From: Oscillospiraceae bacterium
GTDB lineage: Bacteria; Bacillota; Clostridia; Oscillospirales; Acutalibacteraceae
Assembly (NCBI GenBank): GCA_009785335.1
Contig: WQWM01000019.1
Location: 1-41,455 of the forward strand
DNA: 41,455 bases
Direction of reading: 5' to 3'
Position numbers and translations under genes: made by a program
Notes under the pieces: model-generated
What the model saw: only the letters and a program-made list of their open reading frames with translations
Databases searched by the model: none
Told to the model about the DNA's origin: nothing
Part shown: piece by piece, positions 31,289-38,513 of the stretch
Position numbering within the stretch: position 1 is the first letter of the stretch
How the letters are laid out: each line of letters opens with the position of its first letter

Positions 31289-32119
31289 ATGTTCTTCAAA
31301 GACCTATACCGCTATCGCCATTTGCTGCGCGAAATTGTGGCGAAAAACATCAAGATTCAGTATCGTCACTCGGTGCTGGGCGTGGTGTGGACTTTGCTGG
31401 AACCGCTGCTGACGACACTGGTGCTGGTGTTCGTGTTTGGACGACTATTTGGCGGCGCGCGCCTTGCACAAGACCCCAATATCATCAACTTTCCCATTTA
31501 CCTGCTATGCGGGCGTTTATTATTTCAGTTTTTCTCGCAGTCCACTAAACGTGCCATGAAATCCATGAAAAGCAGCGCGTCGGTTATTAAAAAAGTGCGG
31601 GTGCCCAAGTTTATCTATCCTGTGGCGAATGTGCTTTCGAATTTCGTCACGTTCTTAATCAGCATGATTGTGCTGGTGGGCTTTGTGGTGTTTTTTGTGG
31701 TTGCTGCAAGCGAACGCAATCCAGCGCCCAATCTCACCTGGAATTTGCTGCTTGCCCCTGTGCCGCTGCTGATTTTGTTTATACTAAGCACAGGCGTTGG
31801 GCTGATTGTATCGACCCTTGCGGTTTTCTTCAAAGATGTGGAATACTTATATAGCGTGTTTTGCATGACGTTGTTCTACGCCACGCCAATATTCTGGTCG
31901 CCGGCAACGATGGGCGGCAGCCCTGACCGCGGCCTGATGATGGTGCTGAACTTCAATCCCCTGTTCGCCATCATCGAGATGTTCCGCGACACGGTGCTGC
32001 GCGGGCAGATGATACAACTGCGGCAGTTTGTGTATGCACTGGTGTTTGCGCTGGTTGTGCTGGTGGTTGGCATTTGGCTGTTTCAGCGCAAGCAGAATGA
32101 GTTTATACTGCACATTTAG
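31289..32119 (+). CDS. Wzm/TagG-type polysaccharide ABC exporter permease
   Basis: A 276-residue ABC-2 permease with six hydrophobic spans. It shows the family start FKDLYRYRHLLREIVAKNIKIQYRHSVLGVVWTLLEPL, the FPIYLLCGRLLFQFFS segment and the C-terminal NFNPLFAIIEMFRDTVL. With the ATPase at 32782 it would move a lipid-linked polymer such as teichoic acid or O-antigen-like glycan across the membrane. The ATG has AGAAAGG 6 nt before it. It is separated from its ATPase gene by a complete toxin-antitoxin cassette. Confidence 0.92.
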   Translation: MFFKDLYRYRHLLREIVAKNIKIQYRHSVLGVVWTLLEPLLTTLVLVFVFGRLFGGARLAQDPNIINFPIYLLCGRLLFQFFSQSTKRAMKSMKSSASVIKKVRVPKFIYPVANVLSNFVTFLISMIVLVGFVVFFVVAASERNPAPNLTWNLLLAPVPLLILFILSTGVGLIVSTLAVFFKDVEYLYSVFCMTLFYATPIFWSPATMGGSPDRGLMMVLNFNPLFAIIEMFRDTVLRGQMIQLRQFVYALVFALVVLVVGIWLFQRKQNEFILHI

Positions 32120-32131
32120 GAGGTGAAATAA

Positions 32132-32365
32132 ATGGAATCTTATGCTTTTCGTGCGCCAGTTAGCGCAATTCCTTTCCCCGCCAATCTCCAAAGCCGTTTG
32201 AGCGGCAATAGCAATCGCATGGCAAAAATCATTGTATTGTTCGATGACGAAGATGGCGATTGTGACAAAGTGTGGGAGCCTGAGCGTAAAGAATTTAAAT
32301 TTGATGCGTTCAGAGTAAATACTAAAGGCTTCAAGTTTTGCAGGGAGGAAGCCAATGAGCGATAG
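32132..32365 (+). CDS. putative antitoxin of PIN cassette 2
   Basis: A 77-residue protein, paralogous in its second half to the protein at 30681 (KIIVLFDDED; FKFDAFRVNTKGFKFCREE). The first 29 residues (FRAPVSAIPFPANL) have no counterpart there. A very strong AGGAGGTGA overlaps the end of the permease gene. It overlaps the PIN gene by 11 bp at ATGAGCGATAG, the same junction as in cassette 1 (ATGAGCGCTAA). Role inferred from context. Confidence 0.65.
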   Translation: MESYAFRAPVSAIPFPANLQSRLSGNSNRMAKIIVLFDDEDGDCDKVWEPERKEFKFDAFRVNTKGFKFCREEANER

Positions 32366-32762
32366 GGTATTTTTAGACACTAATTTGTTGGTATACCTTT
32401 ACACTGCTGACGAACCGCAAAAGCAATTCTCCAGTCATTTGTTGCTTACAAACCAAAACTGCTGTATTAGTGTGCAAACATTGAATGAATTTTGCAATGT
32501 TTGCCTGAAAAAACTCAAGCTAACACATAAAGAAATTTATGTTGCGCTTGCCGAACTCAAATCTGCAACAACATTATTCTCCATATCTTATCACACGCTT
32601 CACCAAGCACTTTCATTGCACGAACGCTACAAATATAGCTACTATGACTGTGTAATGCTGGCCAGCGCGTTACAACACAATTGTAATATCTTCTATACCG
32701 AAGACCTTGCCCACGGCCAAGTGATTGACGGCCGCCTAACTATCACCAACCCATTCGCCTAG
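32355..32762 (+). CDS. PIN-domain ribonuclease toxin 2 (VapC-like)
   Basis: A 135-residue PIN protein with Asp7 in FLDTNLLVYLY, Glu in QTLNEFC, Asp in YYDCVMLASALQ and TEDLAHGQ. It is clearly paralogous to the toxin at 30862; the identity is total over the last 20 residues and much lower near the N-terminus. It lies between the permease and ATPase genes of the exporter. Confidence 0.85.
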   Translation: MSDRVFLDTNLLVYLYTADEPQKQFSSHLLLTNQNCCISVQTLNEFCNVCLKKLKLTHKEIYVALAELKSATTLFSISYHTLHQALSLHERYKYSYYDCVMLASALQHNCNIFYTEDLAHGQVIDGRLTITNPFA

Positions 32763-32781
32763 CCGCTAGAAAGCCATAATT

Positions 32782-33594
32782 ATGTCCCAACCCGCCATTG
32801 CTGTGCAGAACGTCAGCATGAAATTTCGCATGCACAAAGAGAAAATCGACAACCTCAAGGAGTATGCCATTCGCCTGGTGAAGCGGCGCGTGAGTTACAC
32901 TGAGTATTGGGCGTTGCGCGATGTTTCTTTTGCCATGCAACCGGGCGAACGCCTTGGCGTGCTAGGCTTCAATGGCGCAGGCAAAAGCACGCTGCTGAAA
33001 ATCATTGCCGGGGTGCAGACCCCCACCAGCGGCAATGTGCAGGTGCAAGGCGTAATTGCTCCCCTGCTGGAGCTGGGCGCTGGCTTTGACATGAACTATA
33101 GCGGCCACGAAAACATTTTTCTTTATGGCGCAACGCTGGGTTACTCTCGTGCCTACATGAAGCAACGATATCACGACATTGTGGAGTTTAGCGAACTTGG
33201 CGATTTCATCCACGCACCAGTGAAAAATTACTCCAGCGGCATGCGTGCACGGCTTGGTTTCGCCATTGCCACTGCGGTTGACCCCGATGTGCTGATCGTG
33301 GACGAAGTGCTGAGCGTGGGTGATGCGAAGTTCAAGAAAAAAAGCGAGCGCCGCATCAAGCAGATGTTCGACGATGGCGTGACGGTGCTGTTTGTGTCGC
33401 ACAACACCAACCAAGTGCGCCGCATTTGCAGCCGCGCGATTCTGCTGGACAAAGGTGAGATTATCGCGCAGGGCGAAGCGAATGAAGTGTGCGATATTTA
33501 CGACGACATGGTGGGCGAGCCGCCGCCGAAGCCGAAAAAGAAGAAAAAGAAGAAGCCTAAACCAGAAGAGAAAAAAATGGAAAGCACCATCTAA
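32782..33594 (+). CDS. Wzt/TagH-type polysaccharide ABC exporter ATPase
   Basis: A 270-residue ATPase: Walker A GFNGAGKST, Q-loop region APLLELGAGFDMNYSGHENI (typical of Wzt/TagH), signature NYSSGM, Walker B VLIVDE and switch SHN. The C-terminus is a lysine- and proline-rich tail (PPPKPKKKKKKKPK) instead of the carbohydrate-binding domain of many Wzt proteins. It pairs with the permease at 31289. The ribosome binding site is weak (AGAAAG), so translation may depend on the upstream PIN gene. Confidence 0.93.
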   Translation: MSQPAIAVQNVSMKFRMHKEKIDNLKEYAIRLVKRRVSYTEYWALRDVSFAMQPGERLGVLGFNGAGKSTLLKIIAGVQTPTSGNVQVQGVIAPLLELGAGFDMNYSGHENIFLYGATLGYSRAYMKQRYHDIVEFSELGDFIHAPVKNYSSGMRARLGFAIATAVDPDVLIVDEVLSVGDAKFKKKSERRIKQMFDDGVTVLFVSHNTNQVRRICSRAILLDKGEIIAQGEANEVCDIYDDMVGEPPPKPKKKKKKKPKPEEKKMESTI

Positions 33595-33597
33595 TTC

Positions 33598-33783
33598 CTC
33601 GCTCCGCGAACCTTCCTCAGTCCGACCCGAGGTCGGCCAGCTCCCTCAAGACTATGTCTTCAAATCGACGCATTGCACAAATTTGAAGAAAATCACAACC
33701 TGTAGGGGCGGATGCAAATCCGCCCGGGCTATAACATTATAGCACCATTGAGGTTTCGGGCGGATTCGCATCCGCCCCTACAT
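33598..33783. repeat. GC-rich module plus inverted pair of TGTAGGGGCGG modules
   Basis: CGCTCCGCGAACCTTCCTC, a CCGACCCGAGGTCGG stem and CCAGCTCCCTC (33599-33648). After some 50 bp of single-copy sequence come the facing arms near 33702-33727 (TGTAGGGGCGGATGC) and 33758-33783 (CGGGCGGATTCGCATCCG), ending in the CATGCTGACG edge also found at 20690. Confidence 0.8.
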
Positions 33784-33865
33784 GCTGACGATAGTCATGT
33801 TGTATGTTTGAAGACACGTCGTACAAGAGGAGCCAAGGCTTGCTTCTTCAACTTATCATAAAAAT

Positions 33866-33915
33866 CCACCGCGAAGCGGCTAAAGTTTTTTGGTTCTTTT
33901 TTTTCAAAAAAGAAC
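33866..33915. repeat. poly-T/poly-A hairpin element upstream of tarI
   Basis: CCACCGCGAAGCGG, CTAAAGTTTTTTGG, arms GTTCTTTTTT and AAAAAAGAAC with a slightly larger loop (33893-33915), then AAGAAAAGGAG as the tarI ribosome binding site. Confidence 0.88.
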
Positions 33916-33935
33916 AAGAAAAGGAGAACTCCCGC

Positions 33936-34643
33936 ATGAACATCGCAGCGATTTTCGCCGCAGGCATCGGCAGCCGCATGGGCAGCAGCAGCATGCCCAA
34001 GCAGTATTTGCAGCTGGGCAGCAAACCCATTTTGGTGCACACGGCCGAGAAATTTTGGGCACATCCACAGGTGGACTGTGTGGTGGTGCTTACTCCGCGC
34101 GCATGGCTGGATTTCACGCAGGATACCCTGAACCAGCATCTGCCGCAAGGCCATGGCGTGACTGTGATTGAAGGCGGCGACACCCGCAACGGCACGCTGA
34201 GAAATCTGCTTGCGTGGGTTGAACATACCCATGGCGCAGGCGAGCATATTTTGCTCACCCACGATGCTGTGCGGCCGTTTGTGACGCATCGCATCATTAG
34301 TGACAACATCGCCGCTGTGCAGCAACATGGCGCGTGTGATACGGTCATTCCTGCCACCGACACCATTGTGCGCAGCGATGACAACACTTTCATCACGGAA
34401 ATCCCCCCGCGTGAAAAGCTTTATCAGGGGCAAACGCCGCAGAGCTTTTGGTGCGCGAAAATGCGTGAGTTGATGGACTCGCTTTCGCCCGAGGAAGAGC
34501 AAACGCTCACTGATGCTTGCAAGATTTTCGCGCTGCGCGGCGAACCAGTCGCGCTGGTGCAGGGCGAAGTGCACAACATCAAAATTACGTTTCCGTATGA
34601 CCTGAAAGTTGCGCATGCGCTGCTGGGGGTTGAGGAAGTTTAA
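33936..34643 (+). CDS. tarI: ribitol-5-phosphate cytidylyltransferase TarI
   Basis: A 235-residue nucleotidyltransferase of the IspD/TarI family that joins CTP and ribitol 5-phosphate to CDP-ribitol. Seen are the CTP loop AAGIGSRMGSSSMPKQYLQL, THDAVRPFVTHRII, YQGQTPQSF and LTDACKIFALRG, closing with GEVHNIKITFPYDLKVAHALL. The MPKQ, DAVRPF and TPQSF details fit TarI more closely than IspD, and a TarJ gene follows, which settles the choice. Start after AAAAGGAG. Provides the ribitol donor for a teichoic-acid-like or capsular polymer. Confidence 0.9.
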   Translation: MNIAAIFAAGIGSRMGSSSMPKQYLQLGSKPILVHTAEKFWAHPQVDCVVVLTPRAWLDFTQDTLNQHLPQGHGVTVIEGGDTRNGTLRNLLAWVEHTHGAGEHILLTHDAVRPFVTHRIISDNIAAVQQHGACDTVIPATDTIVRSDDNTFITEIPPREKLYQGQTPQSFWCAKMRELMDSLSPEEEQTLTDACKIFALRGEPVALVQGEVHNIKITFPYDLKVAHALLGVEEV

Positions 34644-34656
34644 TGCTACTTTTTTC

Positions 34657-34829
34657 GCGCAACCCCCACCTGCACGCCTACGACGCGCTTTCCTCCCCCA
34701 ATGCCTACCCCACAAATGCAAGCATTTGCGGGGACCCCGGCGGGGGAGGCCTTGGCAACACCTACACAACACATAAAAATCCACCGCGAAGCGGCTAGAG
34801 TTTTTTGGTTCTTTTTTTCAAAAAAGAAC
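34657..34829. repeat. long composite repeat, copy 2, with hairpin
   Basis: Nearly identical to 379-554: the GCAACCCCCACCTGCACGCC start, the CAAATGCAAGCATTTG palindrome, the CTTGGCAACACCTACAC linker, CCACCGCGAAGCGG, then hairpin arms GTTCTTTTTT and AAAAAAGAAC (34808-34829). In copy 1 the hairpin tips are TTAC/GTAA. Confidence 0.88.
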
Positions 34830-34852
34830 AAGAAAAAAAGGAGGGATAGCAT

Positions 34853-35881
34853 ATCATCAGCACAGTGTATCGGCTGACTGCGCCGGGCATGATTGAAGCG
34901 GCATGCCAAGAGCTGGATCTGACCTGCGGACAGGTGTTGCTGCGCCCACGTTATCTTTCCGTGTGCAAGGCTGATCAACGTTATTATCAGGGCAATCGCT
35001 CGCCTGAGGTGTTGCTGGAAAAGCTGCCCATGGCACTGGTGCACGAGTGCTGCGCTGAAGTGATTCGCGACCCCAGCGGGCAGTTCAAACCCGGTGACAT
35101 GGTCATCCCCTGCCCCAATTTGCCGCGCGAACAAGATGAAGTTGTTGCCGAGAATTATCTGCCCAGCAGTGCGTTTCGCTCCAGCGGACACGACGGCTTT
35201 TTGCAGGAATATCTGCTTTCTGCACAGGATCGGCTGGTGTTAGCGCCCACGCATGCACGCCCCGAGGTGGCGTCCTTCATGGAGCTAGCCAGCGTTGCCG
35301 CACATGCCATCGATCGATTTGACCGCATCGCCCATGCGCGGCGCAATCGCCTTGCGGTGTGGGGCGACGGCAACTTGGGTTATATCACTGCGCTGTTGTT
35401 GCGTGCGGTTTATCCGCAAGCAGAAATCACCGTGCTGGGTGCAGTGCATGAAAAACTCGCCTATTTTTCGTTTGCGCACAAGCGGCTGCATGTGGACAAC
35501 CACAAGCTGCCCAATCGCTACTTTGACCACGCCTTTGAGTGTGTGGGCGGACGCCCCAGTGGTTGTGCCATCAACCAAATGATTGATTTGTGCGCGCCCG
35601 AGGCTACGCTGAGCTTGCTTGGCGTGAGCGAGCAGCCCGTGGAGATCAACACGCGGCTGGTGCTAGAGAAAGGCTTGCGATTGTTTGGCAGTTCGCGCAG
35701 CGGCGTGAAGGATTTTGCACACGCCGTACGACTGTGTAATGAGCACCCTTGGGTGGCACAAGCGCTTGAACGCCTCATCGCCGAGGTAGTGCCGGTGCGC
35801 AGCATTGCTGACATTCACACGGCGTTTCGCCACGACATGCAGCAGAGTTTTGGCAAGACCGTGATGTGTTTTGATGCGTGA
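34853..35881 (+). CDS. tarJ: ribulose-5-phosphate reductase TarJ
   Basis: A 342-residue zinc-type alcohol dehydrogenase that reduces ribulose 5-phosphate to ribitol 5-phosphate for TarI. Seen are VYRLTAPGM, LLRPRYLSVCKADQRYYQG, the HE pair in LVHECCAEV, FRSSGHDGFLQE, the nucleotide loop WGDGNLGYITALLLR, FDHAFECVGGR and GSSRSGVKDF. Homologues begin about four residues before the first usable start (GTG 34865), which lies 19 nt beyond the GGAGGG. The frame position matching their methionine is ATC at 34853, 7 nt after the GGAGGG, and an in-frame TAG lies just upstream. Initiation at ATC or GTG cannot be decided here. Flanked by facing hairpin elements. Confidence 0.9.
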   Translation: MISTVYRLTAPGMIEAACQELDLTCGQVLLRPRYLSVCKADQRYYQGNRSPEVLLEKLPMALVHECCAEVIRDPSGQFKPGDMVIPCPNLPREQDEVVAENYLPSSAFRSSGHDGFLQEYLLSAQDRLVLAPTHARPEVASFMELASVAAHAIDRFDRIAHARRNRLAVWGDGNLGYITALLLRAVYPQAEITVLGAVHEKLAYFSFAHKRLHVDNHKLPNRYFDHAFECVGGRPSGCAINQMIDLCAPEATLSLLGVSEQPVEINTRLVLEKGLRLFGSSRSGVKDFAHAVRLCNEHPWVAQALERLIAEVVPVRSIADIHTAFRHDMQQSFGKTVMCFDA

Positions 35882-35887
35882 TATTCT

Positions 35888-36016
35888 GTTCTTTTTTGAA
35901 AAAAAGAACCAAAAAACTTTAGTCGCTTCGCGATGGACTTTCATAGACTGTGTAGGTGTTGCCAAGGGCTCCCCTGTAGGGGAGCTGGCACGCCGTAAGG
36001 CGTGACTGAGGGGTTG
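35888..36016. repeat. reversed hairpin element, linker and GC-rich module
   Basis: Hairpin arms GTTCTTTTTT and AAAAAAGAAC (35888-35909), CAAAAAACTTTAGTCGC, TTCGCGATGG, then the TGTGTAGGTGTTGCCAAGG linker and a GC-rich module GGCTCCCCTGTAGGGG to ACTGAGGGGTT (35968-36016). It starts 6 bp after the tarJ stop codon. Confidence 0.85.
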
Positions 36017-36093
36017 GTATATCAATGAGTTTTGTAGGGCCAGATGAAAATCTGCCCGTGAACATATGAAATAGAGAACAAGGAGCAACGTTT

Positions 36094-37059
36094 ATGTTTT
36101 GCGGAAAATGTGGGAAAAGACTAACTGATGGCAACATATTTTGTACCGGCTGTGGTGCAATCATTGTGCGCGAGGAGCCTGCTGCGGCACAACCGCCGGT
36201 GAAAGCTGTAGCGCTGGCTGCGCCGCCGGTGGCAGCAGAATCGCCCAGCACAACGGCTGAGTTTGTGCCGGTTTATGCCGACGAAACAACGCCGGCCGAG
36301 CCTGAGCTTTCACCCGAGGAGGCCGCACGGGTGAAGAAAAACTTAACCGTGCATGCGGCTGTGTTCGCAGGCGTGGCTGCGCTATTGGTCGTTAGCCTGT
36401 TGGTGTTTAATCCGATGCGTGTGCGCTATGAAGTGCTTCGCGATGGCTATGGGCAAGCCATGACGAACCCGCTTGGGCAAGAGATCACCGTCACACAAGG
36501 TGCCGCCAGCCCATGGGGCGTGTTCACCCAACCTGCCCCCTATCGCCCCGACAGCACGACGCCCACGGACTTCACCCAGCCTGGGCAGGACTACCCCAAC
36601 GGCCCATCCGGAAACGAACCCGATGTGACGCAACAGCCCGATGTGGGGCCAGAACTGAGCCAGGGCATTGCACTGTTTAATGCCCAGCAATTTCCGCAAG
36701 CTGTGCAGCGATTCAATGCTGTCTTGGCTACCGACCCCGAAAATTTTGCTGCCTTAGCACATCGCGGCATGGCGAACTTTAACCTCAACAACTTCCACGA
36801 TGCCATCACCGATCTCACTGCCGCACACCGACAGTCACCAGACAACGCCGAGGTATTGGTGTGGCGCGGCGCAAGCTTTTTCAGCATCGGTTTCCACGCT
36901 GAAGCCGTGAGCGATCTCACCGCCGCACTGCAAACCAACCCAGCAAACCCCACTGCGCTGGAATTCCGCGGTCGCGCCTTTGAAGCCATGGGCAACCACG
37001 CTGCCGCCGTCGCTGACGCTGAATCCGCTGCTGCACTGCGCGGCGTAGCAATGCAATAA
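36094..37059 (+). CDS. zinc-ribbon, membrane-anchored TPR protein
   Basis: A 321-residue protein. Residues 1-24 are a zinc ribbon with two CxxC pairs (CGKCGK, CTGCG). A Pro/Ala-rich linker, one membrane span (about 88-108, AVFAGVAALLVVSLLVF), a Pro/Thr-rich linker and three TPR repeats (about 187-310) follow. The TPR signature repeats as FNAVLATDPENFAALAHRG and LTAALQTNPANPTALEFRG. The layout suggests a scaffold with the TPRs outside the membrane; partners are unknown. AAGGAG precedes the ATG. Confidence 0.85.
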   Translation: MFCGKCGKRLTDGNIFCTGCGAIIVREEPAAAQPPVKAVALAAPPVAAESPSTTAEFVPVYADETTPAEPELSPEEAARVKKNLTVHAAVFAGVAALLVVSLLVFNPMRVRYEVLRDGYGQAMTNPLGQEITVTQGAASPWGVFTQPAPYRPDSTTPTDFTQPGQDYPNGPSGNEPDVTQQPDVGPELSQGIALFNAQQFPQAVQRFNAVLATDPENFAALAHRGMANFNLNNFHDAITDLTAAHRQSPDNAEVLVWRGASFFSIGFHAEAVSDLTAALQTNPANPTALEFRGRAFEAMGNHAAAVADAESAAALRGVAMQ

Positions 37060-37076
37060 AGGACGAGACACGAAGT

Positions 37077-37197
37077 GTTCTTTTTTGAAAAAACCACCTG
37101 CGGTGGGGCTTCGTCGCTTCGCTGTGTACTATTCCAGTCTCATTATATCACCGCGAAGCGGCTAGGTTTTTTTGGTTCTTTTTTTGCAAAAAAAGAA
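37077..37197. repeat. facing pair of hairpin elements
   Basis: A reversed, altered copy (GTTCTTTTTTGAAAAAACC, then CACCTGCGGTGGGGCTTCG and TCGCTTCGC, 37077-37122) faces a complete copy (ACCGCGAAGCGG, CTAGGTTTTTTTGG, arms TTCTTTTTTTG and CAAAAAAAGAA, 37151-37197). The CACCTGCGGTG unit also occurs twice inside the start of rbgA. Confidence 0.82.
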
Positions 37198-37212
37198 TAA
37201 GAAAGGCCGATT

Positions 37213-38391
37213 ATGAATTATACATTTTCCAACAAGATGAATGCGTTAGCGCCTTCTGCGATTCGTGAAATCCTCAAGGCCACAAGCCAACCGGGGATCA
37301 TCCCCTTTGCGGCGGGCAACCCTGCGCCCGAGGCCTTTCCCGTGCAGGCTGTGCGGGAAATCAGCGCGCGATTGCTGCAAGAACGCCCTGTGGATTGCCT
37401 GCAATATGGAATCACAGAAGGTTTTTTCCCGCTTCGCGAGCGTATCAGAGAAGATGTGAAAAAGAGGCTGAATATCGGCACCGCCGCTGATGAGTTGATC
37501 ATTACCAGCGGTGCCATGCAGGTGATGGACCTGGCAACAAAGGTATTGTGCAATGAGGGCGATACGATTATCTGCGAAACACCGAGTTTTATCGGCTCGC
37601 TCAACACCTTTCGCAGCTATGGCGTACGGCTGTGCGGTGTGCCCATGCAAGCCGACGGCATGGACGTTGATGCACTTGAACAGGCATTGCAGGCCGAGAA
37701 AAACGTGCGTTTTATCTACACCATTCCCAACTTCCAAAACCCCACCGGCATCACCATGCGTGCCGCCAAACGTCGCCGGGTATACGAACTGGCGCGGAAA
37801 TACAACGTGCTGGTGCTGGAGGATAATCCCTATGGTGAGCTTAGATATGATGACGAGCCGCTGCCATGCATCAAGAGCTTTGACGAAGACGGCCGCGTGA
37901 TTTACGTCGGCTCGTTCAGCAAGATTTTGTCGCCCGGCATGCGCGTGGGTTATGCCCTTGCACCTCAGCCGGTTATCGCAAAAATGACCGTGGGCAAGCA
38001 GGCCGGCGACGTGCACACCACCATGTGGGCTCAGCTGGTGGTGGATGAGTGGCTGCAACACTACGATGTGAACGCGCATGTGCGCAAGATTTGCGGCATT
38101 TACGCTGCCAAACGCGATGCCATGTGCAACGGTCTTGCGGGCACTGCACTGCAATTTCAGGTGCCAACGGGCGGGCTGTTTTTGTGGTGCGACCTGCCGC
38201 CGGAAATCGACATGCTCGACTTTACCAAACGTGCCATTGCTGCAAAAGTAGCCGTGGTGCCCGGCAGCGCATTTGCAGTTGAATCCACAGATAAGATTAA
38301 CGCTGTGCGGCTGAACTTTAGCACGCCGACGGATGAACAGCTTGCACAGGGCGTGGAAATTTTGCGCGGAGTATTGCGTTCTTTTTCTTGA
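37213..38391 (+). CDS. PLP-dependent class I/II aminotransferase
   Basis: A 392-residue fold-type I aminotransferase of the MocR/2-aminoadipate (LysN-like) group, without a helix-turn-helix domain. Seen are IPFAAGNPAPEAFP, LQYGITEGFFPLRERI, ITSGAMQVMDL, PNFQNPTG, LEDNPYGELRY, the PLP lysine K237 in GSFSKILSPGMRVGY, and a C-terminal RLNFSTPT. Substrate unknown; 2-oxoglutarate is the likely acceptor. AGAAAGG precedes the ATG. The last residues (SFS) and the stop are read from a repeat hairpin. Confidence 0.92.
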   Translation: MNYTFSNKMNALAPSAIREILKATSQPGIIPFAAGNPAPEAFPVQAVREISARLLQERPVDCLQYGITEGFFPLRERIREDVKKRLNIGTAADELIITSGAMQVMDLATKVLCNEGDTIICETPSFIGSLNTFRSYGVRLCGVPMQADGMDVDALEQALQAEKNVRFIYTIPNFQNPTGITMRAAKRRRVYELARKYNVLVLEDNPYGELRYDDEPLPCIKSFDEDGRVIYVGSFSKILSPGMRVGYALAPQPVIAKMTVGKQAGDVHTTMWAQLVVDEWLQHYDVNAHVRKICGIYAAKRDAMCNGLAGTALQFQVPTGGLFLWCDLPPEIDMLDFTKRAIAAKVAVVPGSAFAVESTDKINAVRLNFSTPTDEQLAQGVEILRGVLRSFS

Positions 38392-38425
38392 AAGAAAAAG
38401 AACTTTAGCCGCTTCGCGGTGGACT
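38378..38425. repeat. poly-T/poly-A hairpin element over the aminotransferase stop codon
   Basis: Arms GTTCTTTTTCTT (38378-38389) and AAGAAAAAGAAC (38392-38403), with a C in one arm matched by a G in the other. TTTAGCCGCTTCGCGGTGGA follows. Reversed orientation, hairpin toward the gene. The TGA at 38389-38391 lies in its loop. Confidence 0.87.
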
Positions 38426-38471
38426 ATTTATGATAGTCGAAAAACAAGCCCCTAGGAGCATATAATAAACA

Positions 38472-38499
38472 CAACCCTGTACGCTTTTGTACAGGGTTG
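38472..38499. terminator. hairpin between converging genes, probable terminator
   Basis: CAACCCTGTAC and GTACAGGGTTG, an 11-bp perfect stem with loop GCTTTT. T-rich but imperfect tails lie on both sides. It sits 14 bp from the end of the M23 peptidase gene. Confidence 0.6.
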
Positions 38500-38513
38500 A
38501 ATTATTTGCTAAT

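Noticed and set aside
33936..34643. IspD (methylerythritol phosphate pathway) as the name of this cytidylyltransferase
   Set aside because: Sequence details fit TarI better and a tarJ gene follows directly.
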